A stretch of 64,000 nt of DNA from Chryseobacterium sp. MFBS3-17 (GTDB lineage Bacteria; Bacteroidota; Bacteroidia; Flavobacteriales; Weeksellaceae), in assembly GCF_020687745.1 (NCBI RefSeq), contig NZ_JAJEWK010000002.1:1-64000 (forward strand), read 5' to 3'. A model generated the notes under the pieces. The model made no database searches and had not been told where the DNA came from. It saw only the letters and a program-made list of their open reading frames with translations. Made by a program: the position numbers and the translations under genes. Below, piece by piece: positions 14,827 through 24,190 of the stretch; within the stretch, counting starts at the first letter, position 1; every line of letters begins with the position of its first letter.

Positions 14827-17211
14827 AAAAGGCTTCCCAAAGTACTTAAAACTTCTGATCCAGGTGGTTGCGCTCGTAAAAATCACCACACTGATGGAGC
14901 TGATGGGCATCAGTATGGCTGCAACCAGCGGTGACATATATCCCAGAACGGCAATGGTAAGGCCAATGACGTTATACGTAAGGCTCAGAGCGAAGGTACA
15001 TTTTACAATGGTGATGGCATCCCGGGTAAGATCCAGGTACTGATCCAATACGGTGACTTTGTCCCCATGCATAATCACATCAGATGAGGGGGTGAAAGAG
15101 TGGGTGTCATCTGCCACTGCGATTCCCACATTACTCTGTTTCAGTGCACCGGCATCATTCAGTCCATCGCCCAGCATCGCCACTTTCTGACCTTGTTCCT
15201 GAAGTTCACGGATGAAATTCAGTTTGCTTTCCGGATCCTGGTTGAAACTCATTTTTTCTGCCTGCGGAATCATTGTCCGCAGATGTGTTTCCTCTGATGC
15301 ATTGTCCCCGCTCAGTACATGGATGTGGAACCTGCGCAGTCTGCCGAATAATGCCTTCAGATTCGGGCGGTACTCATTCTTAAAGATAAACCGGCCCAGG
15401 TATTCATCATCTTTGCTGATGTACACCGCTGTTTCCAGATTCTGGAACGGCTGTCCGTTGTAGCCTGCCGAACCTATTTTGTAGACGTGGCCACGTACCT
15501 TTGCACTATAACCTTTAGAAGGAATATCCGTGAAATCTTCGGCAGGGAAATATTCATCTTCGGTTTTGATGTTTTCGTAAAGCGTTTTGGACAGCGGGTG
15601 ATTGGAGTTTTTCAGCAGTGATTTGATGTTTTTTAAATCTGCTTCTGCAATTTCTGTCCCGGTATAGGTGATGTTTGATTTTTTACTTTGGGTAATGGTT
15701 CCGGTTTTGTCAAAGACCAAAGTGCGGATTTTCGAGAGTTTCTCGATGGTTAAAGTATCCTTTACATAGAATTTATTTCGGCCCAGAATCCGCATAATGT
15801 GCCCAAAGGTAAACGGCGCCGAAAGTGCCAGCGCACAAGGGCAGGCTACAATCAGAATGGCAGAAACTACCTGCCACATTTTTTCGGTATCAATCTGATA
15901 CCAATAGATTCCGGCGGCCAGGGTAATGCCCAGAATGATGATGGTGAAATACTTGCTGATGGTATTGGTGAGGGTGTCCAGACCGGTTTCGTGCTTTTTG
16001 AAGGCTTCTTTGTTCCAGAGCTGGGTCAGGTAACTTTGATCTACATTTTTTATAGCTTCCAGTTCCAGTACAGATCCCATTTGCTTGCCACCGGCAAATA
16101 TCTTATCGCCCGGTTTCTTGGTCACCGTTGCACTTTCACCCGTGATAAAACTGTTGTCTATATTGCCTTCGCCACTGATCAGGATGGCATCTACCGGAAT
16201 AATTTCCTGATTGCGTACCATAATCCGGTCCCCGATTTTCAGCTCAGAAAGCATGATGTTGTTTTGCTTGCCTTCAAAATCGACCTTGGTTACGGCAATG
16301 GGGTAGAAAGATTTATAATCCCGGTCATAGGAAAGGGCGCTGTAGGTTCTGCGCTGGAAAACCTTGCCCAATAGCATGAAGAATAACAGTCCGCAGAGGG
16401 TGTCAAAGTAGCCAGGGCCATAGTCTGTAATCATTTCATAGATGCTGCGTCCATATAATACCAGTATTCCCAGAACGATGGGCACATCTATATTGATGAC
16501 TTTATTTTTCAGTCCGTACCATGCCGACTGGAAATAGCCGGAAGCAGAGTAGAATACCACCGGTGTAGACAGCAGGAACAGGATATAGCGGAAGAGATGC
16601 TTGTATTTATCAAACCAGAAATCTGAGGAACCCAGGATTTCGCCGGCATATTCCGGGTAAGAGAAAAACATTCCGTTTCCGAAGGCAAATCCGGCAATGC
16701 CGAGTTTAATCAGTAAGCTTTTGTCCCAGTTTTCAGGGTTTTTATCTGCCGTTTCCAGATTAATGACCGGTTTGTATCCCAGATTGGTGAGGAATTTTGC
16801 CAGTTCACTGAGGGGTAATTTCTGGTGATTAAAGGAAATCTGAACGGTTTTCCGGGTGAAATTGACATGCGAATATTTAATGTCCGGATGCAGCGTGTGC
16901 AGACTTTCCAGCAGCCAGATGCATGATGAACAATGGATAACAGGAATTTTGAAAGTCACCAGCGTGGTTTCACCTTCAGAAAAATCGGTTACGGCATCAA
17001 AAATCTCCCGGGTGTCCAGATAATCAAATTCCTGTGTGTTTTTGTCCGGACGGATGCCGGAACTTTTATTGAGTTCATAAAAATTCTGCAGTCCGTTCAG
17101 GTTTAATATTTCGTATACAGATTTGCAACCGGTGCAGCAAAATACCTTGCCGTCCAGTGTTATGCGCTCTGTATCTGCAAGTTGTCCGCAATGAAAACAA
17201 TTATCCGCCAC
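14824..17211 (-). CDS. ccoI: copper-translocating P-type ATPase for cbb3 assembly (CcoI/FixI)
   Basis: This 795-residue P1B-type ATPase moves copper across the inner membrane for the oxidase. The N-terminus has a Cys-rich metal-binding domain (CFHCGQ, CCTGCKSV, about residues 5-31) and an HMA-like domain with HCSSC (about 94-98). Eight helices follow, with the metal-path motif CPC (ACPCALALSAP, about 458-468), phosphorylation site DKTGT (about 500-504) and hinge GDGLNDAGAL (about 696-705). Its first codon is divergent from a Crp/Fnr-type gene. The cbb3 context makes CcoI a better name than a general copper exporter. Confidence 0.95.
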   Translation of the reverse strand: MADNCFHCGQLADTERITLDGKVFCCTGCKSVYEILNLNGLQNFYELNKSSGIRPDKNTQEFDYLDTREIFDAVTDFSEGETTLVTFKIPVIHCSSCIWLLESLHTLHPDIKYSHVNFTRKTVQISFNHQKLPLSELAKFLTNLGYKPVINLETADKNPENWDKSLLIKLGIAGFAFGNGMFFSYPEYAGEILGSSDFWFDKYKHLFRYILFLLSTPVVFYSASGYFQSAWYGLKNKVINIDVPIVLGILVLYGRSIYEMITDYGPGYFDTLCGLLFFMLLGKVFQRRTYSALSYDRDYKSFYPIAVTKVDFEGKQNNIMLSELKIGDRIMVRNQEIIPVDAILISGEGNIDNSFITGESATVTKKPGDKIFAGGKQMGSVLELEAIKNVDQSYLTQLWNKEAFKKHETGLDTLTNTISKYFTIIILGITLAAGIYWYQIDTEKMWQVVSAILIVACPCALALSAPFTFGHIMRILGRNKFYVKDTLTIEKLSKIRTLVFDKTGTITQSKKSNITYTGTEIAEADLKNIKSLLKNSNHPLSKTLYENIKTEDEYFPAEDFTDIPSKGYSAKVRGHVYKIGSAGYNGQPFQNLETAVYISKDDEYLGRFIFKNEYRPNLKALFGRLRRFHIHVLSGDNASEETHLRTMIPQAEKMSFNQDPESKLNFIRELQEQGQKVAMLGDGLNDAGALKQSNVGIAVADDTHSFTPSSDVIMHGDKVTVLDQYLDLTRDAITIVKCTFALSLTYNVIGLTIAVLGYMSPLVAAILMPISSISVVIFTSATTWIRSFKYFGKPF

Positions 17212-17232
17212 TCTTCTTTTTTATTGAATGTA

Positions 17233-17240
17233 CAAAATTA
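17233..17240 (-). promoter_or_regulatory. -7 box of ccoI
   Basis: Minus-strand TAATTTTG lies 21 nt before the ccoI start codon. Between it and the gene is TTGAATGTACAA (17224-17235), a TTG-N6-CAA dyad that could be a weak Crp/Fnr-type site. That second point is speculative. Confidence 0.45.
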
Positions 17241-17251
17241 GGGTAAAAAAC

Positions 17252-17283
17252 TTTGTGCCTCCGTTTAAAAAGCCCTATTTTTG
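17252..17283 (+). promoter_or_regulatory. promoter of the Crp/Fnr-type regulator
   Basis: TTTG (17252-17255) and TATTTTTG (17276-17283) are 20 nt apart, a close match to the Bacteroidota consensus. The box covers the upstream candidate start at 17281 and so supports the ATG at 17302. Confidence 0.65.
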
Positions 17284-17301
17284 CTGATAAATATCATAAA
17301 A

Positions 17302-18015
17302 ATGTCTCAGGAAAAACAGATGATGCTGGAGAAGCTGATTCGGGATGTATTCAGTGCGGAAGAACTGCAAAAACGACTCTCTGCCGAAGATTTTAAAAAG
17401 TATCAGCATACTACAGAAAATGTGAAGTACCGCAAAGGTGAAATGCTTTTTGATGAACAGGAACTTCCTCAGAATGTGTATCTTATAAAGAAAGGAACCG
17501 CAAAGCTTGCCAAGCAGGGCTCCTATGGCAAAGAGCAGATTCTTCGTTTTATTAAAGAAGATGATCTCATAGGCTACCGTTCTATTCTTTGTGGTGAAAA
17601 TTTCCAAGCCCGGGCAGAAGCCATGACCGATATTGAGGCAGTGAAAATTCCGGCAGAATTTTTCATGTATCTTTTGGAAAACGATGGTAAACTTTCTTTT
17701 GTCATGCTTCAGAAGACCGCTTTTGAACTTGGCGAAAGTGCCAATACCGTAACATTCCTCGCTCAGAAAACCGTACGCGAAAGACTGGCAGAAATTCTGC
17801 TTTTACTGGAGCAAAAACTGGGAACAGACCCTGAAGGTTTTATCAATATCTCACTTACCCGAGAGGAAATTGCCAACCTCATCGGAACGGCTACTGAAAG
17901 TGCCATACGGCTCATTTCGGAGTTCAAACAGGATAAACTGATTGAAACTGAAGGCAGAGCCATTAAAATTCTGAATCACGACAAGCTCATTAAATTAGGA
18001 CACGTTATCATTTAA
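17302..18015 (+). CDS. Crp/Fnr family transcriptional regulator
   Basis: This 237-residue protein has an N-terminal cyclic-nucleotide-binding-like beta barrel (about residues 20-135), a dimerisation helix and a C-terminal winged helix-turn-helix. The HTH is seen as LTREEIANLIGTATESAIRL (about 186-205). The only Cys (in LCGEN) lies in the barrel and there is no N-terminal Cys cluster, so it is not an oxygen-sensing iron-sulfur Fnr; FixK-like or Crp-like action is more likely. It faces the cbb3 oxidase locus across a 90-bp gap with back-to-back promoters, so control of that locus is a good guess. The ligand is unknown. Confidence 0.92.
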   Translation: MSQEKQMMLEKLIRDVFSAEELQKRLSAEDFKKYQHTTENVKYRKGEMLFDEQELPQNVYLIKKGTAKLAKQGSYGKEQILRFIKEDDLIGYRSILCGENFQARAEAMTDIEAVKIPAEFFMYLLENDGKLSFVMLQKTAFELGESANTVTFLAQKTVRERLAEILLLLEQKLGTDPEGFINISLTREEIANLIGTATESAIRLISEFKQDKLIETEGRAIKILNHDKLIKLGHVII

Positions 18016-18021
18016 TTTTAT

Positions 18022-18052
18022 ACAGCCAGCAATCAGCAGCCGGCTGTTCTTT
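18022..18052 (+). terminator. possible intrinsic terminator
   Basis: ACAGCC (18022-18027) and GGCTGT (18042-18047) form a 6-bp stem followed by TCTTTTATT, just after the regulator gene. The loop is long and the T run broken, so support is moderate. Confidence 0.45.
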
Positions 18053-18104
18053 TATTCTATTTTCTGCATTGCTGATGGCAGAAAACCAAATACCAGACTG
18101 CGCT

Positions 18105-18920
18105 ATGTCCGTTCACTCTGAATTAAAGAAAATTACGACAGAAACTTTGCGAAAAATGAAATTCGACAAAGAAAAGATAACCATGCTTACGGCTTATGAT
18201 TTTACTACTGCAAAAATGGTGGATGCCGGCGGGGTAGATTCCATACTGGTGGGTGATTCTGCGGCCAATGTGATGGCCGGGCATGAAACAACGCTTCCCA
18301 TCACCCTGGATCAGATGATTTACCATACGCAATGCGTAGTACGGGGTGTAGACCGTGCGCTGGTGGTGGCAGATCTTCCTTTTGGGACTTACCAGAGCAA
18401 CCCGGAGAAAGCGCTGGAATCTGCGGTAAGAATGATGAAGGAAGGAGGTGCGCACGCCATTAAAATAGAGGGCGGTGCAGAAATAGAAGATTCCATCCGC
18501 AAGATTGTGAATGCAGGAATACCGGTGATGGCACACCTGGGACTTACGCCACAGTCCATCTATCAGTTCGGTACCTATAAAGTCCGGGCCAAGGAAGATG
18601 CCGAGGCAGAAAAATTACTCAGTGATGCGCGCCTGGTGGAAGAACTGGGATGTTTCGCTCTGGTACTGGAGAAAATTCCGGCCGGTCTGGCCAAAAAAGT
18701 AACCGAAAGCATCTCTATTCCTACCATAGGAATAGGTGCAGGGGCAGATTGTGACGGACAGGTGCTGGTGTATCATGATATGGTGGGGATGAACAAAGGA
18801 TTTTCGCCAAAATTTCTGAGAAGATACCTCGATTTGCATTCCGAAATTACCGGAGCAGTTTCACGGTATGTAAGTGATGTGAAAACCGCTGATTTTCCTA
18901 ATCAAAACGAAAGTTATTAA
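18105..18920 (+). CDS. panB: 3-methyl-2-oxobutanoate hydroxymethyltransferase
   Basis: This 271-residue TIM-barrel enzyme transfers a hydroxymethyl group from 5,10-methylene-THF to 2-oxoisovalerate, the first committed step of pantothenate synthesis. The metal site is seen in LVGDSAANVMAGHETTLPIT (about residues 45-64) and the catalytic Glu region in IPTIGIGAGADCDGQVLV (about 205-222). KIEGG lies near 120. I start at 18105 because the 12 codons upstream do not belong to the family. The next gene starts on its stop codon (TAATG), so the two are translationally coupled. panC is not in the window. Confidence 0.96.
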   Translation: MSVHSELKKITTETLRKMKFDKEKITMLTAYDFTTAKMVDAGGVDSILVGDSAANVMAGHETTLPITLDQMIYHTQCVVRGVDRALVVADLPFGTYQSNPEKALESAVRMMKEGGAHAIKIEGGAEIEDSIRKIVNAGIPVMAHLGLTPQSIYQFGTYKVRAKEDAEAEKLLSDARLVEELGCFALVLEKIPAGLAKKVTESISIPTIGIGAGADCDGQVLVYHDMVGMNKGFSPKFLRRYLDLHSEITGAVSRYVSDVKTADFPNQNESY

Positions 18921-19252
18921 TGAAAAATTTACAAATGATACAGGGGATTCTTTCCCTGGCAGCAATATTTTGTCTGGTGGCGGGTTGGATGAATCTGTTT
19001 TCGCCGGAAATCAATGATTTTCTGTACCGGAAGGTGTTTTTTGTGCTCATAGGGGCCAGTTTTTTATTCATGGCGCCTGTAATCTCCAATAAAAATTTCA
19101 TCTATCCTATGTATATTGCCGGTGTGCTTTGCATAGCCGGTTCTTTTATACCGGAAGAAAACCGTTTTGCCGCTATTAAAACAATCGGGTTGTTTGCGGG
19201 TGTCATTATTTCCCTGTTTAACAGACCTAAAGTGCAGCGTGATCAGTCATGA
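18920..19252 (+). CDS. small membrane protein of the DUF4293-like type, function unknown
   Basis: This 110-residue protein has about four hydrophobic segments (near residues 7-28, 40-55, 62-80 and 88-103), so it is an inner-membrane protein. The size and four-helix pattern are like DUF4293-type proteins of Bacteroidota, but I cannot confirm the family. It overlaps panB by 1 nt and the downstream pseudouridine synthase by 4 nt, so the three are translated from one mRNA. Confidence 0.7.
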   Translation: MKNLQMIQGILSLAAIFCLVAGWMNLFSPEINDFLYRKVFFVLIGASFLFMAPVISNKNFIYPMYIAGVLCIAGSFIPEENRFAAIKTIGLFAGVIISLFNRPKVQRDQS

Positions 19253-19947
19253 CCCGTCATCACAAGAACTTTGACGCATCGCAGATTGTTTTTGAAGACA
19301 ACCATCTGCTGATTATTAACAAAAAAGCCGGCCAGCTGGTACAGGGAGATAAAACCGGTGACGTTTCATTGCTTGACTTCATCAAGGATTTTATTAAAGA
19401 AAGAGATCAGAAACCCGGAAATGTGTTCCTGGGTCTGGTGCATCGTATAGACCGGCCTACCTCGGGTCTTGTGATTTATGCCAAGACATCAAAAGCACTC
19501 ACCCGCCTCACCGTGATGGTAAAAAACCGGGAGATCAGGAAAATCTACTGGGCAGTGGTGGCCAAAGAAATGATTCCGCAGCAAGGTCGTTTGATTCATT
19601 ATCTGCAGAAGAATGAGAAAACCAATAAAGCCACGGTCTTTACAAAGCCTACGGAGAAAGCAAAAGAAGCCATCCTGAATTACGAAATTATTAAAGTTCT
19701 GGATAATTTTCAGTTGCTGGAGGTGGATCTGGAGACCGGTCGTCATCATCAGATTCGTGCACAGTTATCTCGACTTGGGGTGCCTGTGAAAGGTGACCTG
19801 AAGTACGGCTCGCCGCGTTCCAATCCAGATGGGGGCATTCATTTGCATGCCCGCCGGCTGGAATTTGTGCATCCTGTGACCAAAGAATCAATGGTCATTA
19901 CTGCGCCGGTGCCGGCTCGTGATGCGTTGTGGGCCGCTTGTGAATAA
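19249..19947 (+). CDS. RluA-family RNA pseudouridine synthase
   Basis: This 232-residue enzyme isomerises uridine to pseudouridine in rRNA or tRNA. The catalytic motif is LVHRIDRPTSGLVIYAKT (about residues 63-80), with the nucleophilic Asp in HRID. A further family signature is ETGRHHQIRAQLSRLGVPVKGD (about 161-182). No S4 domain is present at the N-terminus, so it resembles RluA or a short RluC/D-like enzyme; the target uridine cannot be told. It overlaps the small membrane gene by 4 nt (ATGA). Confidence 0.93.
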   Translation: MTRHHKNFDASQIVFEDNHLLIINKKAGQLVQGDKTGDVSLLDFIKDFIKERDQKPGNVFLGLVHRIDRPTSGLVIYAKTSKALTRLTVMVKNREIRKIYWAVVAKEMIPQQGRLIHYLQKNEKTNKATVFTKPTEKAKEAILNYEIIKVLDNFQLLEVDLETGRHHQIRAQLSRLGVPVKGDLKYGSPRSNPDGGIHLHARRLEFVHPVTKESMVITAPVPARDALWAACE

Positions 19948-19992
19948 GGTGCTACTTCTCCCCGTATGATGTGTTTGATGATACTAAAGTAA

Positions 19993-20027
19993 AAAAATCC
20001 TTCAAAGCTTGGCTCTGAAGGATTTTT
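19993..20027. terminator. bidirectional intrinsic terminator
   Basis: AAAAATCCTTCA (19993-20004) and TGAAGGATTTTT (20016-20027) form a perfect 12-bp stem with an A run on one side and a T run on the other. It serves both the panB operon and the convergent aconitase gene. Confidence 0.9.
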
Positions 20028-20046
20028 AATAGTTTGGAAGATCCGT

Positions 20047-22314
20047 TTAGTTCTCCATTTGCTTAATCAGGTTCAGTGCAGAACCGGCCTTAAACCAGTC
20101 AATTTGCTGAGCATTGTAGGTGTGATTGGCAATAATCGTGTCCTGAGTACCATCTGCATGGGTAAATACCAGGGTCAGTGGTTTGCCGGGAGCAAACTGA
20201 TCCAGATCCGTGAAATCTACCGTATCGTCTTCCTGAATTTTATCATAGTCCGCTTTGTCTGCAAAAGTCAGACCCAGCATACCCTGTTTTTTCAGATTGG
20301 TTTCGTGAATTCTCGCAAAGGATTTTACCAGTACTGCTTTCACGCCCAGATGTCTTGGCTCCATGGCCGCATGTTCTCTGGAGGAGCCTTCACCGTAGTT
20401 TTCGTCTCCTACTACGATAGACGGGATGCCGGCAGCTTTATACGTTCTCTGCACCGCCGGTACTTCACCATACTCGCCGGTCAGTTGGCTTTTTACATGG
20501 TTGGTTTCCATATTGTAAGCGTTTACGGCACCAATCAGCATATTATTGGAAATATTGTCCAGGTGACCTCTGTATTTCAGCCATGGTCCTGCCATTGAAA
20601 TATGGTCTGTGGTACATTTTCCGAATGCTTTGATAAGTACCTTCGCACCGGTAATGTTTTGTCCGTCCCATGCCGGGAATTCCTCCAGCAACTGAAGTCT
20701 GTCTGAGGTCGGGCTCACATTCACCACTACAGAAGAACCGTCTTCAGACGGCGCCTGGTAACCATTGTCGTCCACATCAAAACCTCTTGGAGGCAGTTCA
20801 TATCCTTTTGGTTCGTCCAGTCTTACCTGTTCTCCGGCTTCATTGGTCAGGGTATCGGTAATCGGGTTGAAATCCAGTCTTCCGGAAATAGCCACTGCTG
20901 CAACCATTTCAGGGGAAGCTACGAAAGCATGGGTGTTCGGGTTTCCGTCTGCTCTTTTGGCAAAGTTCCGGTTAAAAGAGTGGATGATGGAGTTTTTCTC
21001 TCCTTTTTCAGCACCTTCTCTGTCCCATTGGCCAATACATGGTCCACAGGCATTGGTAAAGATTCTGGCAGATTCAAATTTTCTGAAGGAATCCAGGAAA
21101 CCGTCTCTTTCTGCGGTGTATTTTACCTGTTCGGAACCAGGGTTGATTCCCAGGATTGCTTTTGGTTTTACGCCTTTAGCAAAAGCGTCTTCAACGATGG
21201 AAGCTGCTCTGGAAAGGTCTTCGTAGGAAGAGTTGGTACAAGAGCCGATCAGTGCCCATTCTACCTCCAGCGGCCATCCGTTGGTTTCTGCTTTTTCTCT
21301 GAATTCTGCTACCGGTGTAGCCAGATCCGGAGTGAACGGTCCGTTCAGGTGGGGAGTCAGTTCAGAAAGGTTGATTTCAATTACCTGATCGAAATATTGT
21401 TCAGGGTTGGCATATACTTCTGCATCACCGGTAAGGTGTTCTGCAATCTGGTCTGCTGCATCTACCACATCCTGTCTTCCGGTAGCGGCCAGATATCTTC
21501 TCATAGAATCGTCATATCCGAAAGTGGAAGTAGTCGCTCCGATCTCTGCACCCATGTTACAGATGGTTCCTTTTCCGGTAGCGGACAGAGATTCTGCTCC
21601 CTCACCGAAATACTCCACGATGCATCCGGTTCCGCCTTTTACAGTCAGAATTCCGGCTACTTTCAGGATCACGTCTTTGGCAGCGGTCCATCCGGACATT
21701 TTGCCGGTCAGTTTTACCCCGATTAGTTTTGGCATTTTCAGTTCCCATGCCATCCCTGCCATTACGTCTACGGCATCAGCGCCACCTACTCCGATGGCTA
21801 CCATGCCCAGACCTCCGGCATTTACAGTATGAGAGTCTGTTCCAATCATCATTCCGCCCGGGAAGGCATAGTTTTCCAGAACTACCTGGTGTATAATTCC
21901 GGCACCCGGTTTCCAGAAACCGATTCCGTATTTGTCACAAACAGAACTCAGAAAGTTGAATACTTCAGAGTTTTTGTTAATCCCTTCCTGCAAATCTGCC
22001 TCGGCGCCTACTCTGGCCTGGATCAGGTGATCTGCATGTGCCGTAGAGGGTACTGCCACTTTTGCTTTGCCTGCCTGCATGAACTGCAATAATGCCATCT
22101 GTGCTGTTGCATCCTGCATCGCCACGCGGTCTGGTGCGAAATCTACATAGGAATTTCCGCGCTCATAATTCTGAGTCGGATTTCCTTCCCAAAGGTGGGT
22201 GTAAAGAATTTTTTCTGAAAGGGTAAGCGGTTTTCCCACAACTTCTCTTGCCTTGGCAATGCGCTCCGGGTAACGTTCGTACACCTTTTTAATCATATCA
22301 ATGTCGAATGTCAT
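20047..22314 (-). CDS. acn: aconitate hydratase, mitochondrial-type
   Basis: This 755-residue 4Fe-4S enzyme interconverts citrate and isocitrate in the TCA cycle. The cluster cysteines are in [11 protein letters not shown] (about residue 358) and [11 protein letters not shown] (about 421 and 424). Substrate-site motifs include [13 protein letters not shown] (about 158-170) and the C-terminal swivel-domain signature [11 protein letters not shown] (about 648-658). Length and sequence style match the mitochondrial ACO2 type and not AcnB. It stands alone, with a TATTTTTG box at 22349-22356 upstream and a terminator downstream. Confidence 0.97.
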   Translation of the reverse strand: MTFDIDMIKKVYERYPERIAKAREVVGKPLTLSEKILYTHLWEGNPTQNYERGNSYVDFAPDRVAMQDATAQMALLQFMQAGKAKVAVPSTAHADHLIQARVGAEADLQEGINKNSEVFNFLSSVCDKYGIGFWKPGAGIIHQVVLENYAFPGGMMIGTDSHTVNAGGLGMVAIGVGGADAVDVMAGMAWELKMPKLIGVKLTGKMSGWTAAKDVILKVAGILTVKGGTGCIVEYFGEGAESLSATGKGTICNMGAEIGATTSTFGYDDSMRRYLAATGRQDVVDAADQIAEHLTGDAEVYANPEQYFDQVIEINLSELTPHLNGPFTPDLATPVAEFREKAETNGWPLEVEWALIGSCTNSSYEDLSRAASIVEDAFAKGVKPKAILGINPGSEQVKYTAERDGFLDSFRKFESARIFTNACGPCIGQWDREGAEKGEKNSIIHSFNRNFAKRADGNPNTHAFVASPEMVAAVAISGRLDFNPITDTLTNEAGEQVRLDEPKGYELPPRGFDVDDNGYQAPSEDGSSVVVNVSPTSDRLQLLEEFPAWDGQNITGAKVLIKAFGKCTTDHISMAGPWLKYRGHLDNISNNMLIGAVNAYNMETNHVKSQLTGEYGEVPAVQRTYKAAGIPSIVVGDENYGEGSSREHAAMEPRHLGVKAVLVKSFARIHETNLKKQGMLGLTFADKADYDKIQEDDTVDFTDLDQFAPGKPLTLVFTHADGTQDTIIANHTYNAQQIDWFKAGSALNLIKQMEN

Positions 22315-22348
22315 ATCTGTATAATTTTGATTAATTTTTTAAGGACTT

Positions 22349-22356
22349 CAAAAATA
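22349..22356 (-). promoter_or_regulatory. -7 box of aconitase gene
   Basis: Minus-strand TATTTTTG lies 34 nt before the aconitase start codon. It fits TAnnTTTG. Confidence 0.5.
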
Positions 22357-22455
22357 CGAAATTTTTAAGTGGAAATCGGGAATATGATATTTAGAATAAG
22401 TATAAATATGATGCAGAAATTCTATTTTTTATTATATTTACACAAACAATCAATA

Positions 22456-22758
22456 ATGGAAAACACACATCAAAACATGGGAAATCAGGGTAACTTTGGT
22501 GCACAGCCGCCTAAGAACTGGCTGGTAGAGTCTATTCTGGTCACTTTATTCTGCTGTCTGCCACTGGGAGTAGTAGGCATTGTGTATGCCGCCGGGGTAG
22601 AGGGTAAATTTGCCCGCGGTGATGTAGACGGAGCTTTCAAGTCTGCGCAAACGGCAAAAACCATGGTGTTGATTTCTGCTGTTTCAGGGATTGTGGGATT
22701 GGTGATATATTTTGTGTTCTTCGGAGGAATGATGCTCCTGAGTGCCGCCGGTGTCTAA
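22456..22758 (+). CDS. CD225/dispanin-family membrane protein
   Basis: This 100-residue protein has a Gln/Asn-rich N-terminus then PPKNWLVESILVTLFCC (about residues 18-34), the first helix of the CD225 domain. A short loop contains EGKFARGDVDGAFKSAQ (about 51-67), and a second helix follows (about 72-95). In bacteria this family is of unknown function and often sits beside DUF2752 genes, as here. I start at 22456; the 29 upstream codons are AT-rich and unlike the family. It overlaps the next gene by 17 nt. Confidence 0.88.
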   Translation: MENTHQNMGNQGNFGAQPPKNWLVESILVTLFCCLPLGVVGIVYAAGVEGKFARGDVDGAFKSAQTAKTMVLISAVSGIVGLVIYFVFFGGMMLLSAAGV

Positions 22759-23134
22759 GATTACCCGTAGATATCTTTATTTTTCTGTCTCGGTTGTTGT
22801 CTTCATTCTGGGACTTTTGTATTTTTTTAATAACCCGGCAGACTCTGCCTGGTTTCCCAAATGTCCTTTCCTCTCGGTCACGGGGTTGCAATGTCCGGGG
22901 TGCGGTTCGCAGCGCGCTGTTCATGCATTGATGCACTTGCGTGTGGGCGAGGCTTTTGCGCACAATCCGCTTTTGGTCTCTGCTGTTCCGTATCTGGCTG
23001 CCGGTATATTGTTTCGCCGGGCTTCTGTGCAAAGGCGGTTTCCGAAGATGCGGGCATTTCTTTTCGGTCAGACCGCAATTTTCGTTGTTCTGGCAGTGGT
23101 ATTATTGTTCTGGGTGCTTAGAAATGTGACCTGA
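22742..23134 (+). CDS. DUF2752-family membrane protein
   Basis: This 130-residue protein has three hydrophobic segments (about residues 10-27, 74-90 and 105-125). The DUF2752 signature between the first two is CPFLSVTGLQCPGCGSQRAV (about 42-61), followed by HALMHLRVGEAFAHNP. The conserved Cys and His suggest metal or lipid handling, but the function is unknown. It starts with GTG inside the end of the CD225 gene (17-nt overlap), so the pair is translationally coupled. Its last 33 nt also overlap the convergent CDF transporter gene. Confidence 0.88.
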   Translation: MPPVSKITRRYLYFSVSVVVFILGLLYFFNNPADSAWFPKCPFLSVTGLQCPGCGSQRAVHALMHLRVGEAFAHNPLLVSAVPYLAAGILFRRASVQRRFPKMRAFLFGQTAIFVVLAVVLLFWVLRNVT

Positions 23135-24151
23135 GGGCGTGCTTTTATCAGAATGAAGGCGGTGTTTGTCCTGTTGTGAAATGGTTTCGCGTGTCCATTC
23201 TATTCGTTTTACAAAATCATGCTGTCTTACCGGGCATTCTGCAAGCTGGCAAATCTGACAGGAAAAGGGTTTGCAGTCGTCCAGATGAAAATTAAATTCA
23301 ATATGCCGTTCTGTATTTTCTGCAATAAGTTTATAGACTTCCTCCATTTCATCATGCGCTTCGCGAAGCTCAAAATACCAGGGCAGCGTAAGGTGAGCGT
23401 CTATATGAAGACCGCTCCCGAACTGCTGAATCCGGGTGTTGTGCAAATCGACCCACTGGGTTTTTCGGTTTTCATTCAGGAATTTGGCCAGTCTGTTGAT
23501 GAGTTCCAGATCAGCCTCATCCATAATCCCACTCAGTGCTTTCCGGATAATTTTATACCCTACAAAAATAATATAGCCGCCAAAAAGTATGGCTGCCACA
23601 GCATCCAGCCAATAGAGTCGGGTATAATACACCAGTATTAAACTCAGAATCACTCCTACGGTACTCAGGGTGTCACTCTGGAGGTGTCTGCCGGAGCTTT
23701 GCAAAACGAGCGAATTATGCCGGAGGCCTTTCTGATAGGAAATATAACCCAGCAGATAGTTGATTAAAGCGGTGACTCCAATAATGAGGATTCCCCAGTC
23801 CAGTTTTTCCGGGATATTGCCCCGCACCAGTGAGTTGATGGACTGAATGATGATGACAATGCCCGCAAAAATAATCAGCGCTCCTTCTATTCCGGAAGTC
23901 ACAAACTCTACCTTGCCATGGCCGTACGGGTGTTCTTTGTCTTTTGGCTTGGCTGCCAGGTACAATGCATACAATCCCATAAATGCGGCAATGATATTGA
24001 CGGTACTCTCCATCGCATCAGAGAAAACTGCATCAGAATGGGTCAGTTTCCATGCGGCAAGTTTGGCAATGAACAGTAATATGCCGAAGATCGCCACATT
24101 ACGCTGAAATGTAAAACTTGATTTTGTACTCTGTTTCTTGATGACGGGCAT
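23102..24151 (-). CDS. cation diffusion facilitator metal transporter
   Basis: This 349-residue protein has six membrane helices and exports divalent metal (Zn, Fe, Mn or similar) from the cytoplasm by H+ exchange. Metal-site residues are in HSDAVFSDAMES (helix 2, about residues 38-49) and HLQSDTLSTV (helix 5, about 156-165). HPYGHGK (about 73-79) is the usual loop motif. After the cytosolic CDF domain there is a Cys-rich tail (DDCKPFSCQICQLAECPVRQ, about 292-311). That cluster is unusual and may sense or hold metal. The 3' end overlaps the DUF2752 gene by 33 nt on the opposite strand. Confidence 0.93.
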   Translation of the reverse strand: MPVIKKQSTKSSFTFQRNVAIFGILLFIAKLAAWKLTHSDAVFSDAMESTVNIIAAFMGLYALYLAAKPKDKEHPYGHGKVEFVTSGIEGALIIFAGIVIIIQSINSLVRGNIPEKLDWGILIIGVTALINYLLGYISYQKGLRHNSLVLQSSGRHLQSDTLSTVGVILSLILVYYTRLYWLDAVAAILFGGYIIFVGYKIIRKALSGIMDEADLELINRLAKFLNENRKTQWVDLHNTRIQQFGSGLHIDAHLTLPWYFELREAHDEMEEVYKLIAENTERHIEFNFHLDDCKPFSCQICQLAECPVRQHDFVKRIEWTRETISQQDKHRLHSDKSTPSGHISKHPEQ

Positions 24152-24190
24152 TGTTTGAGTTATTTTAAGCCAATTGTTTGAGGGGTCTAA

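Noticed and set aside
20929-21832. Long plus-strand frames antisense to aconitase and similar ones antisense to nadB, dnaB, ccoNO and the Oar-like gene
   Set aside because: They are shadows of well-supported genes on the other strand with no domains or promoters of their own.
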